A DNA stretch of 64,000 nt. Source: Burkholderiales bacterium. Its GTDB lineage: Bacteria > Pseudomonadota > Gammaproteobacteria > Burkholderiales > JAHFRG01. The notes below the pieces were generated by a model. That model was not told where the DNA came from. It ran no database searches and saw only the letters and a list, made by a program, of their open reading frames with translations. Position 1 is the first letter of the stretch. Every line of letters begins with the position of its first letter. The position numbers and the translations under genes were made by a program. The stretch lies in the NCBI GenBank assembly GCA_035543335.1, contig DASZZH010000041.1, positions 51,371-115,370 on the forward strand, written 5' to 3'. Shown here in pieces: positions 53,990 to 61,484 of this stretch.

Positions 53990-55054
53990 CTAAAGTTCCG
54001 GATACAGCCGGCCGGGATTGAAAATGCCCGCCGGATCGAAAGTTTGCTTGAGTTTTTTGTGCACTTTGAGCAGCGCCGGCGGGAGCGGATGAAACACGCC
54101 CGCGCTTTTGTCGGCGGCGCGGAACAACGTGGCGTGGCCGCCGGCTTTTGCCGCGGCGCCGCGTATCGGTTGCGCGTCGGCGGCGCTTTTGAGCCAGCGC
54201 AAGCTCCCGCCCCATTCAATCAGTTGTTCGCCGGGCAGATTCAGCGGCGGCGTGGTGGATTTTATGGAAAGCCGCCACAGCGGCGCGCCGCTTTCAAAGA
54301 AGGGATCGGTTTGCTCGCGAATCCCGGTCCAGAACCGGCGGGCTTGCTCAGTTTCAATGCGCTCGCCGCCAAGTTTCCCGCACGCCGATTCAACCGCCGT
54401 CGCCGCGCCCGAGAGGCGTAAGCCCAGCTCGCCGCCGGTGTAGGCGCTGGCTGAAATCGGCAGCGGCTTGCCGGCCCATTGGTTTAGCATCCGGATGGCC
54501 TGGTCCTCCGCCAACTCGAAGCGCAGCGTCGCCTCGGTTTTTGGCAGCGGCAGTACTTTCAGCGAAACTTCAAGAATCAGTCCCAATGTGCCGAGCGAGC
54601 CGGTCATGAGACGCGACACATCGTAACCCGCGACATTTTTCATCACCTGCCCGCCGAAGCGCAAATCGTGGCCGCGCCCATCCAGAATTCTTACACCGAG
54701 CACGAAATCGCGCACGGCGCCGCTTGCGGCGCGGCGCGGGCCGGAAAGCCCGGCGGCGATGCAGCCGCCGAGCGTGGCATGATTTCCGAAATGCGGCGGC
54801 TCGAATGCCAGCATCTGTCCGTGTTGTTGCAGTGCCGCTGCGATTTCCGCGAGTGGCATGCCGCAGCGCGCAGTGATGACCAGTTCCGTCGGCTCGTAGT
54901 CAACGATGCCGCGATAAGCGGTGGTGTCGAGAATTTCGCCTTGTGGCTTGCCGCCGTAAAAATCCTTGCTGCCGCCGCCGCGGATGCGTAGAGGCATCTT
55001 GCTTGCGATAGCTGTGCGGATCGTATCGGTGAATTGGTTGATGATTTGTTGCAT
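53990..55054 (-). CDS. glcE: Glycolate oxidase FAD-binding subunit GlcE
   Basis: A 354-residue FAD-binding protein of the GlcD/GlcE family: PLRIRGGGSKDFYGGKPQGE near the start (FAD binding), PPHFGNHATLGGCIAAGLSGPRRA, and DLRFGGQVMKNVAGYDVSRLMTGSLGTLGLILE. It follows glcD and precedes glcF on the minus strand. Full length. Confidence 0.93.
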   Translation of the reverse strand: MQQIINQFTDTIRTAIASKMPLRIRGGGSKDFYGGKPQGEILDTTAYRGIVDYEPTELVITARCGMPLAEIAAALQQHGQMLAFEPPHFGNHATLGGCIAAGLSGPRRAASGAVRDFVLGVRILDGRGHDLRFGGQVMKNVAGYDVSRLMTGSLGTLGLILEVSLKVLPLPKTEATLRFELAEDQAIRMLNQWAGKPLPISASAYTGGELGLRLSGAATAVESACGKLGGERIETEQARRFWTGIREQTDPFFESGAPLWRLSIKSTTPPLNLPGEQLIEWGGSLRWLKSAADAQPIRGAAAKAGGHATLFRAADKSAGVFHPLPPALLKVHKKLKQTFDPAGIFNPGRLYPEL

Positions 55055-55068
55055 GAAAAATATGCAGG

Positions 55069-55167
55069 TTAAGTGTTCAGTGTTCGGGGTTAAGAGTAAA
55101 AAGACGGACGCAAGAGGCCGGTATGATACTGGAATCTTAACTCTGAACCCTCAACTCTCAACCCTCA
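55069..55167. repeat. Heptamer-type hairpin repeat between glcD and glcE
   Basis: Left arm TTAAGTGTTCAGTGTTCGGG (55073-55092), right arm CTTAACTCTGAACCCTCAAC then TCTCAACCCTCAACT (55136-55170). The arms are complementary around a ~45-base loop. Same class as the other three. Confidence 0.6.
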
Positions 55168-55168
55168 A

Positions 55169-56650
55169 CTAGAATCTCGGCAGTTCGGGGAATTTTTCCT
55201 GCCCGCGGTGCACGTGCATGCGGCCGAATTCGGCGCAGCGGTGCAGCGTGGGCACCGCCTTGCCCGGGTTGAGCAGGCCGGGCTCATCGAACGCGCGCTT
55301 CACCCCGTGGAAAATTTCCAGTTCGTTGGCTTGGAATTGGATGCACATCTGCTTGATTTTTTCAACGCCGACGCCGTGCTCGCCGGTGATGGTGCCGCCG
55401 ACTTCAATGCACAGTTCAAGAATCTCCCCGCCGAACTCTTCGGTGCGGCGCAATTCATCCGGCTGGTTGGCGTCAAACATGATGAGCGGGTGCAAATTGC
55501 CGTCGCCTGCATGAAACACGTTGGCGCAGCGCAGGCCGTATTTATTTTCCATGTCGCCGATGGCGCGCAGCACCCGTGCAAGCTGTTTCCGCGGAATGGT
55601 GCCGTCCATGCAGTAGTAATCCGGCGAAATGCGTCCCACCGCGGAGAACGCCGCCTTGCGCCCGGCCCAGAATTTGTTGCGCTCGCTGTCGTTCCGGGAG
55701 ACGCGGATTTCGGCTGCGCCGCTTTGTTGCATGACCTCTTGCACGCGCAGGATTTCATCCTCTACTTCTTCGGCGCAGCCATCCGATTCGCACAGCAGAA
55801 TAACTTCCGCATCCAGAGGATAACCGGCGTTGGCATATGGCTCCACCGCCTGGGTCATGCGCTTGTCCATCATTTCCAGCCCGGCGGGAATGATGCCCGC
55901 TGCGATGATGCTGGCGACCGCCTCTCCCGCTTTGCCGATATCGTCAAATGCCGCCAATACCACTTGCGCGCGCTCCGGCAGCGGCAGGAGTTTCACCGTG
56001 ATTTCGGTAATCACCCCAAGCATGCCTTCGGAGCCGGTCATCAGCGCCAGCAAATCGTAGCCCGGCGAGTCCAGCGCAGCGCTGCCGATTTCCAAAAGCT
56101 CGCCTTCGCTGGTGAGTACGCGCAGTTTCAGAATATTGTGCACGGTGAGACCGTATTTCAGGCAATGCACGCCGCCGGAATTCTCGGCGACGTTGCCGCC
56201 GATGCTGCACGCGATCTGGCTGGAAGGATCGGGCGCGTAATAAAGTCCATAGGGCGCGGCCGCTTCGGAAATGGCAAGATTGCGCACCCCCGGCTGCACG
56301 CGCATGGTGCGCGCGGCCGGATCGATTTCCAGGATGCGCATGAATTTGGTAAGCGGAAGCAGCACGCCGTCGCCGAGCGGCAGCGCGCCGCCTGAAAGCC
56401 CGGTGCCCGCGCCGCGTGCCACCACCGGAACTTTATGTTGGTGGCACACGCGCAAAACGCGCTGCACCTGTTCCTCGTTTTCAGGCAGCACCGCCAGCAT
56501 CGGCAACTGGCGGTAGGCGGTAAGCCCGTCGCACTCGTAAGGCTTCAGGTCCTCAGCGGCGTCGAGCACTGCTGCTGCGGGCAAAAAACGCCGCAGTTCA
56601 GCGGCTAAAGAAGCACGCACGGAAGTGGATTGAGCAGTAGCGACTGACAT
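55169..56650 (-). CDS. glcD: Glycolate oxidase FAD subunit GlcD
   Basis: A 493-residue D-2-hydroxyacid dehydrogenase-type flavoprotein. FAD-binding region: VARGAGTGLSGGALPLGDGV and GCIGGNVAENSGG-like IGGNVAENSGGVHCLKYG. C-terminal FAD-oxidase domain includes YYCMDGTIPR, HAGDGNLHPLI and GTITGEHGVGVEK. Oxidises glycolate to glyoxylate. ATG 56650 is used; an in-frame start seven codons earlier exists. Confidence 0.94.
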   Translation of the reverse strand: MSVATAQSTSVRASLAAELRRFLPAAAVLDAAEDLKPYECDGLTAYRQLPMLAVLPENEEQVQRVLRVCHQHKVPVVARGAGTGLSGGALPLGDGVLLPLTKFMRILEIDPAARTMRVQPGVRNLAISEAAAPYGLYYAPDPSSQIACSIGGNVAENSGGVHCLKYGLTVHNILKLRVLTSEGELLEIGSAALDSPGYDLLALMTGSEGMLGVITEITVKLLPLPERAQVVLAAFDDIGKAGEAVASIIAAGIIPAGLEMMDKRMTQAVEPYANAGYPLDAEVILLCESDGCAEEVEDEILRVQEVMQQSGAAEIRVSRNDSERNKFWAGRKAAFSAVGRISPDYYCMDGTIPRKQLARVLRAIGDMENKYGLRCANVFHAGDGNLHPLIMFDANQPDELRRTEEFGGEILELCIEVGGTITGEHGVGVEKIKQMCIQFQANELEIFHGVKRAFDEPGLLNPGKAVPTLHRCAEFGRMHVHRGQEKFPELPRF

Positions 56651-56712
56651 GACCTTAATTATACTCTGCACCCACGGGCATGCCTCGGCAGTCTCATATG
56701 TCCGCCGTATAG

Positions 56713-56792
56713 CCGTTCGCCCTGAGCCCTTTGACCCGTTCGCCCTGAGCTAGTCGAAGGGCAAACGGGCTCAGGACAGGCTAGTCGAAGGG
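56713..56792. repeat. GTTCGCCCTGAGC-type palindromic repeat
   Basis: Two tandem units of CGTTCGCCCTGAGC and TAGTCGAAGGG form paired inverse copies (CGTTCGCCCTGAGCTAGTCG with GAAGGGC). This motif is a widespread intergenic repeat of many proteobacteria. It fills the gap between glcD and the EamA gene. Confidence 0.75.
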
Positions 56793-56801
56793 GTGAGGGA
56801 A

Positions 56802-57707
56802 TCACTCCTGAGCGAGTTCGGGTTCGACCCGGCGCTCGCGCATGCCGAGGAATCCAAGCAAGGCGAGCGCAACGCCGATCAACAGCATGCCGGTGATTTC
56901 GAGCGGTTGTGGCTGTTCGCCGATTTCAAGCCACGCCGAAAGCACGCCAATGACCGGCACCGCGAGCACGGCCAAACCCGCGACGCCGGCCTGCATGCGG
57001 TTCAACACATAAAGCCAGAGCAGCCACGCAAGTCCGGTGGCGAGTATTGCGTTGTACGCGAGCGCGCCCCAGAAATAAGGTGTGAACGCGAGCGGCCGCT
57101 GCGGTATAAATAAGGTTACCGCCACCAATACCGCGCCCCCGAGCAGCATTTGCCAGGCGGTGAGCGAAAGTAAATCCACCTGAACCCGGCCGCGCAGTTT
57201 CTTGGCGACAACGGCAGCAAATGCCCACACGATACCGGCGCTGGTCGCAATCAGGTTGCTCGCCAGGCTGCCGTGCGCGCGCCACGGCTCGAGAATCAAG
57301 CCCAATCCCGCGAAGGCGAGTATTACGGCGAGCCACTGTACGCCGTGAATGCGCTCGCCCAGAAACGGCCACGCGATAACCAAAAGCCAGAACGGCATGG
57401 CGTAGGTGAGCACCGCGGTCTTGCCTGCGCCGCCTGCAACCAGCGCCCACATCACCAGCGCGGTGAAAATGCTGGTTTGCAAAAGTCCCAGGAGCAGGGT
57501 CGTTTTGAGCGCGGTAGGGCGCAGCGGTTTTTTCATCCACGCCAGCACCGCAAACAAGCACAGCGCGCCGAAAAAAGTGCGCAGCGCGGCAAAATCAAAC
57601 GGCCCGCAATATTCCAGCACCTTTTTCATCACCACCCAGTTGTAGCCCCAGATGATGCCGAGCACGACGAGAGCGAGCGCGGGATACGCGGAGTTTCGGT
57701 TTTGCAA
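56802..57707 (-). CDS. EamA/DMT family transporter
   Basis: A 301-residue protein with ten hydrophobic helices in two EamA halves (GIIWGYNWVVMKKVLEYCGP; AFAAVVAKKLRGRVQVDLLS), the second starting near residue 165. Such drug/metabolite transporters export amino acids, polyamines or other small solutes. Substrate unknown. Confidence 0.88.
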   Translation of the reverse strand: MQNRNSAYPALALVVLGIIWGYNWVVMKKVLEYCGPFDFAALRTFFGALCLFAVLAWMKKPLRPTALKTTLLLGLLQTSIFTALVMWALVAGGAGKTAVLTYAMPFWLLVIAWPFLGERIHGVQWLAVILAFAGLGLILEPWRAHGSLASNLIATSAGIVWAFAAVVAKKLRGRVQVDLLSLTAWQMLLGGAVLVAVTLFIPQRPLAFTPYFWGALAYNAILATGLAWLLWLYVLNRMQAGVAGLAVLAVPVIGVLSAWLEIGEQPQPLEITGMLLIGVALALLGFLGMRERRVEPELAQE

Positions 57708-57770
57708 TTTAATGAACGATCAAGCGGTTTGGGGAAAGCGGCATGTCATGGTATAGGCGGGGGTGCCGCA

Positions 57771-57899
57771 ATGCAAGCAACCGCCGAACCAGCAGTGGGT
57801 CAGTTTGCCCGAAAGCTCTCCGAAAAGTTGGATCAGAAAGCGCGCATCACATCACTATGGACGGCTTCGGTGAAAAAGATATTTGAAATAGCGAGCTAG
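57771..57899 (+). CDS. Possible 42-residue ORF at the island border
   Basis: MQATAEPAVGQFARKLSEKL and 22 more residues; charged and helical. It is followed 10 bases later by a strong terminator, which supports it as the tail of an expressed gene. It may be the truncated 3' end of a longer protein. No family recognised. The rest of 57708-58091 holds only the terminator, promoter and an AT-rich leader. Confidence 0.3.
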   Translation: MQATAEPAVGQFARKLSEKLDQKARITSLWTASVKKIFEIAS

Positions 57900-57908
57900 G
57901 GCACCATT

Positions 57909-57940
57909 CACAAAAGCCCGCCAGACGGCGGGCTTTTGTG
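57909..57940. terminator. Rho-independent terminator, bidirectional
   Basis: CACAAAAGCCCGCC-AGAC-GGCGGGCTTTTGTG: a perfect 14-bp stem with a 4-base loop, carrying A- and T-runs that work on either strand. It insulates the small-HTH operon from upstream transcription. Confidence 0.92.
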
Positions 57941-57942
57941 AA

Positions 57943-57971
57943 TTGACAGGATGCAGGAACTGGTATATATT
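57943..57971 (+). promoter_or_regulatory. Consensus sigma-70 promoter of the small-HTH operon
   Basis: TTGACA (57943-57948), a 17-bp spacer and TATATT (57966-57971). Start of transcription would be near 57978, giving a long (~115-base) AT-rich leader before the first gene. The leader itself is unusually AT-rich (runs of TATAATATATAATATGAC). Confidence 0.75.
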
Positions 57972-58091
57972 GATCAATAAGATATAAAAAATGGTAATAT
58001 ATAACATCATAATTATAATATATAATATGACTTTTTAATTACTTTTAAATATTATTGATGTGTAACTATAATGCTATATGGCTCGTAAAAT

Positions 58092-58316
58092 ATGGACAAA
58101 AACACGTTAGAATCAACAAATAAGCTTTTGAGGGTAATAGTTGCCTTGCTTCTCCGGCGAAAAGTCGAGCAATCACTTACCCTACGGCAGCAAATAGAGA
58201 CTTTGGACGATTTGGGTATTAAACCTGCCGAAATCGCCGGGATAGTAGGTCGAACCAATACTTACATTAACAAGGAGCTTTCGGGAATCCGAAAGAACCG
58301 AAAGCAATCGGAATAG
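58092..58316 (+). CDS. Small HTH-like protein 1 of the island operon
   Basis: A 74-residue protein. Residues 1-35 are an amphipathic helix (STNKLLRVIVALLLRRKVEQ); residues ~40-66 look like a helix-turn-helix of the sigma-70 region 4 kind (LDDLGIKPAEIAGIVGRTNT, then YINKELSGIRK). Lower GC than the core genome. No ribosome binding site is evident, so leaderless-like or weak initiation. Stop and next ATG are 1 base apart. Confidence 0.75.
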   Translation: MDKNTLESTNKLLRVIVALLLRRKVEQSLTLRQQIETLDDLGIKPAEIAGIVGRTNTYINKELSGIRKNRKQSE

Positions 58317-58317
58317 T

Positions 58318-58497
58318 ATGGTAAAAGAAAAGCAGAAGAAAGAGCAGACCGTAGAGGAATTATTACGCGATATCTTGATCGTGAAACTTGGCCTCGCCGG
58401 ACTGACTCAACACCAAATACGGGAAATCGTCGGTGTGGACATTCACCGCGTGAATCGCATCGTTAGACATTTTAAGAAGATTAGCAAACATACCTGA
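58318..58497 (+). CDS. Small HTH-like protein 2 of the island operon
   Basis: A 59-residue protein, below the ordinary ORF cut-off: MVKEKQKKEQTVEELLRDIL, then LTQHQIREIVGVDIHRVNRI and a basic tail. Same plan as its neighbours: N-terminal helix, then HTH with G-V-D at the turn. Its TGA overlaps the next ATG by one base (ATGA). Confidence 0.75.
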   Translation: MVKEKQKKEQTVEELLRDILIVKLGLAGLTQHQIREIVGVDIHRVNRIVRHFKKISKHT

Positions 58498-58679
58498 TGA
58501 CTAAGGACAATAACCAAACCATCGAAAAGAAGCTCGATACCGTGATCAGGCTTCTGCAACACCTACTTGTTCTGGAACTCTCCAAAAAGGGTGTCTCGCG
58601 CGAGGTGATTGGAAAGCACATTCATGTTGCTAAGGCGGCGGTCGTAAAGATGTTGCAAGGAGTAAAGAAAGAAAAGTAG
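58497..58679 (+). CDS. Small HTH-like protein 3 of the island operon
   Basis: A 60-residue protein: TIEKKLDTVIRLLQHLLVLE then KKGVSREVIGKHIHVAKAAV, ending LQGVKKEK. The HTH part (VSREVIGKHIHVAKAAVVKML) resembles the turn of proteins 1, 2 and 4. The KKLDTVIRLL helix matches protein 4's KKLNVLISLS. Four bases separate it from the next gene. Confidence 0.75.
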   Translation: MTKDNNQTIEKKLDTVIRLLQHLLVLELSKKGVSREVIGKHIHVAKAAVVKMLQGVKKEK

Positions 58680-58683
58680 AGTT

Positions 58684-58926
58684 ATGAGCGAAAAATCACT
58701 TTCCGAAATCTCAAAAAAACTCAATGTGCTTATCTCTCTTTCCTTGCGTCAGCTACTTAGCGACAAGGAGTTTATTGGAACAGGAACAGGAAAACGAAAG
58801 CGGGGCGTAGGCGAACTAGCTCGTTATCTTGCCGATATGGGGCTTGATGCAAAAGATATTGCGGAGATACTCGGTGCACCAGTCCAAAGTGTCAGAACTC
58901 TTTTAACCCCAAAACGCAGAAAATAG
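58684..58926 (+). CDS. Small HTH-like protein 4 of the island operon
   Basis: An 80-residue protein: SKKLNVLISLSLRQLLSDKE as the helix, a Gly-Lys-Arg-rich linker (GTGTGKRKRGVG), and an HTH (MGLDAKDIAEILGAPVQSVR) with a basic end (LTPKRRK). Layout is closest to archaeal and bacterial sigma-4-like small proteins with EIAxxLG-x3-V. Stop and next ATG are 1 base apart. Confidence 0.75.
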   Translation: MSEKSLSEISKKLNVLISLSLRQLLSDKEFIGTGTGKRKRGVGELARYLADMGLDAKDIAEILGAPVQSVRTLLTPKRRK

Positions 58927-58927
58927 T

Positions 58928-59647
58928 ATGGCCCGTCCTCGTATTCTCGATGAAAAGATCATGTCAAAGGTTGCCAAGAAAATTGGCAAGAAGAACATTA
59001 TCGCAGTAAACAGCATGGTGAGCAGAAAGGCTGCAAAGCTCGGCGTTTCTGCTGAAGCGGCTTTAATAATCCTTGCGAAAGAATACGGGATAGGTACTTC
59101 AACGTACCAACGAAGTCTAGAAGCTACAAAACAGGCTGAGATTAGGGACGCATTACCAACCATTTTTGCCCCGGGTGTTCGAATAACTAATAATGTAAGC
59201 AAACTAACAAAAAAGACCGCACCGATAAGGAGCAAACGAGCCCAATTAAAATTGGCGATTGAGTATCTTATCCAAGATAATGAATTAAGAGATAGATGCG
59301 GCGATATTCTTCTCGCCCCTTCCAAATTTGATAGGCCGATCAATCAAGCAACGCTTGTACTTGAAGATCGGATTAGGAAGAAAGCACAGCCAAATAAAAA
59401 ACTGGTCGGAGAATCACTTGTAAATTTTGCGTTTAACGAAGATTTATCGAAAACTGTTTTACACGTGGCAAGCAATGACCCCGATGACCAGAGAGGATTT
59501 ACTCAAATCATCCGCGGTATTGTTCCGGCATTCCGTAATAAAACGCATCACCATATTATCAACAGTTTTTCGAGGGAAGATGCAATGCGTGTCTGTGGTT
59601 TCATTGATGTTCTGTTGCGCGTTGTTGATAATACAGTGAAAATGTAG
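58928..59647 (+). CDS. TIGR02391-like protein with N-terminal HTH-like region
   Basis: A 239-residue protein. The N-terminal ~60 residues (MSKVAKKIGKKNIIAVNSMVSRKAAKLGV...LIILAKEYGI) look like a helical DNA-binding region. The C-terminal ~110 residues (LVNFAFNEDLSKT..., QRGFTQIIRGIVPAFRNKTH, FIDVLLRVVDNTV) match the TIGR02391 outline with its RNxxxH motif. TIGR02391 proteins are of unknown role and turn up near defence and mobile genes. Ends with TAG, followed in the same frame by open sequence. Confidence 0.72.
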   Translation: MARPRILDEKIMSKVAKKIGKKNIIAVNSMVSRKAAKLGVSAEAALIILAKEYGIGTSTYQRSLEATKQAEIRDALPTIFAPGVRITNNVSKLTKKTAPIRSKRAQLKLAIEYLIQDNELRDRCGDILLAPSKFDRPINQATLVLEDRIRKKAQPNKKLVGESLVNFAFNEDLSKTVLHVASNDPDDQRGFTQIIRGIVPAFRNKTHHHIINSFSREDAMRVCGFIDVLLRVVDNTVKM

Positions 59648-59701
59648 TCACGCTTCGCTGCGGGGCAGGTAGCGGGTCTCGTCGGTGGATTTATTGGTAA
59701 C

Positions 59702-59968
59702 GTGTATTGGGTGCGCTATTCTCTAGCGCGCCAGTCCAGACGATTCTTTACAAACAACCCGGAATGGCGGAGTCAATTCTTCATAGAGATTACACCAAAG
59801 CGAAACATACCGTTGTCTGTTGCTGGCCTAAAAGGAAAAACAAGTCGGTGTCGAATTGCCGATGAGGATTACGCCGACCGCAGCGCATTCACGATGTTCA
59901 TGCGCGCGGCATTGCTTGCGAGCAAAGTGATCAAAGCAGAGATGGGGGAGTCAAGATACAAGACTTAA
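59702..59968 (+). CDS. Small ORF in phase with the TIGR02391-like gene after its TAG
   Basis: GTG 59702 gives 88 residues (VRYSLARQSRRFFTNNPEWR then TPKRNIPLSVAGLKGK). The frame is open without interruption from 59648, directly after the TAG of the previous gene, and is in the same phase; the 59648-59701 part would read ...GQVAGLVGGFIGNV. There is no good start or ribosome site in that stretch. Either an independent short gene or a C-terminal domain separated by one stop. Nothing else is seen in 59648-60016. Confidence 0.4.
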   Translation: MYWVRYSLARQSRRFFTNNPEWRSQFFIEITPKRNIPLSVAGLKGKTSRCRIADEDYADRSAFTMFMRAALLASKVIKAEMGESRYKT

Positions 59969-60016
59969 CCCTACTAATCCGAGAAATAATACGACCCCGA
60001 TATCTTATTGTCTTTT

Positions 60017-60328
60017 ATGAGCGAAAAATCAAAACTCGAAGCATCTATTGAGAACGAAGTGCACTTATTTACCAGGCACATAGATAGTCTTGTGGATACG
60101 CTTCCGGCCGCAATGGTCTTACTCCAAAACACAGGTAAATTGTTGAAAGACCAGTTGGACGAATTTGAGGCAAAAAACTGCAAAATAGAAAAAGGAGAGA
60201 AGGAAACCAAAGTTGAAATCCCGCTTGAACACTACAAAAAATGGAAAAAGCTTTATGATCGGCATGAGCGTTTCCATCTCGCACGAGCAGGACTTGCGGG
60301 CCCAGGCTTATACCATCCAAAGCCTTAA
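60017..60328 (+). CDS. Small helical protein at the right end of the island
   Basis: A 103-residue protein from ATG 60017: MSEKSKLEASIENEVHLFTR, then DQLDEFEAKNCKIEKGEKETK and HYKKWKKLYDRHERF. It is acidic, lysine-rich and helical up to about residue 85. The last ~20 residues (ARAGLAGPGLYHPKP) lie over an hlyD remnant in another frame, so the natural C-terminus was probably lost at the junction. Confidence 0.5.
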   Translation: MSEKSKLEASIENEVHLFTRHIDSLVDTLPAAMVLLQNTGKLLKDQLDEFEAKNCKIEKGEKETKVEIPLEHYKKWKKLYDRHERFHLARAGLAGPGLYHPKP

Positions 60329-60974
60329 AGCAACCATCACACAATCGGAAAAACACATCGCTCAGATCACCTCGAACTATCGCCAGCAGTTGGAAAACGA
60401 GCGGGTGGAGGCCGATGGGCAATACCAGAAGTTGAAGCAAGACTGGGCCAAGCAGGAGCACAAATACAGCTTATTGGAACTCAAAGCGCCGCAGGATGGG
60501 ATCATCAAGGATTTGTCGACTCACACCTTGGGCACCGTGGTACAGCCCGGTACCGTGCTCATGACCCTGGTCCCGGTTAAAGACCTTATGCAGGCCGAAG
60601 TGTGGGTCACCAATCTCGACGCCGGGTTTGTCAAACCCAGGCAGCCGGTGAAATTGAAGTTCGCGAGCTATCCTTTCCAGAAATACGGCATGGTGGAAGG
60701 AGAAGTATTGCAAGTCAGCCCGGATGCGAGCGAAACTCCCCGTGCTCAATCCGATAGAAAAAACACGGGCATGGATGATCAAGGACCAGTCCCTTCCGGC
60801 TATCGCACACTGGTATCGCTGAAAACGCCTTATCTGGAACGGGACGGGGCCAAATACAAAATCAGTCCGGGCATGCAGGTCAGCGCTGAAATCAATCTGG
60901 GCGACCGCACCATACTGGAGTATTTGCTCTCGCCCGTGCAAAAAACCCTGCACGAGGCGGGGCGCGAGCGCTGA
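60267..60974 (+). pseudogene. HlyD-family membrane-fusion protein, 5'-truncated
   Basis: The frame from about 60267 encodes HEQDLRAQAYTIQSLKATIT, then the hairpin and the beta-barrel (LELKAPQDGIIKDLSTHTLG; VVQPGTVLMTLVPVKDLMQA; GMQVSAEINLGDRTILEYLLSPVQ). This is the C-terminal two thirds of a type I secretion periplasmic adaptor. The N-terminal anchor and first beta parts are missing, lost at the junction with the AT-rich island near 60260. An ABC transporter partner is not present. Confidence 0.8.
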
Positions 60975-61095
60975 TTCGCAAACTAGCCAGGCAACACTAG
61001 AAAACAAACCGCATTGCCGGGTGCCGACTCGGGTCACTTCCCCAAGCAGCGACTCGGGTGACCCAGAAAACATGCTGACGACAGACAGGGGACTG

Positions 61096-61118
61096 GTACA
61101 ATCCTTTTTAGATTGTAC
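61096..61118. promoter_or_regulatory. Perfect 8-bp inverted repeat upstream of the ParE-like ORF
   Basis: GTACAATC-CTTTTTA-GATTGTAC ends 23 bases before GTG 61142. The position suits a transcription operator; toxin-antitoxin operons often carry such palindromes. Confidence 0.45.
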
Positions 61119-61141
61119 AAAGTTGTAAATAAGGGGGTTCT

Positions 61142-61408
61142 GTGGCTCAAAGCACGACTATTGATTACGTCGCCGAGAAAAACCCCGCTGCGGCACGGCA
61201 GCTCACTCGATCCATTCTGCGCCAAATCGACGGCCTGCAGCCCCACGCGAATGCAAGTCTAGATTTAAAAGTCATGCGCCGTATGTACGCCAACGCACAG
61301 AACGCCGATTTCAGGGGGAACACAATTCGCGCATCGATGGATGGCGCAGGAAGGGATCGGCTCGTCGTCGGACGACCCTCCGGCCATCTGCTTCAGGGGG
61401 TCGTATGA
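61142..61408 (+). CDS. ParE/RelE-like toxin fragment, uncertain
   Basis: An 88-residue ORF from GTG 61142: TIDYVAEKNPAAARQLTRSI LR looks like the helical start of ParE-type toxins (DY-A--NP-AA). The later half (MRRMYANAQNADFRGN and beyond) does not continue the family and seems to be a different fragment. Preceded by a perfect inverted repeat. No antitoxin is visible beside it. Probably a degraded locus. Confidence 0.35.
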   Translation: MAQSTTIDYVAEKNPAAARQLTRSILRQIDGLQPHANASLDLKVMRRMYANAQNADFRGNTIRASMDGAGRDRLVVGRPSGHLLQGVV

Positions 61409-61484
61409 CGTTCTTCATTTGATCTGTCAATCAATTGCGGATTTATTTTTCGGCGATATGAATGAGCTTGGAAAGGGAACCAAA

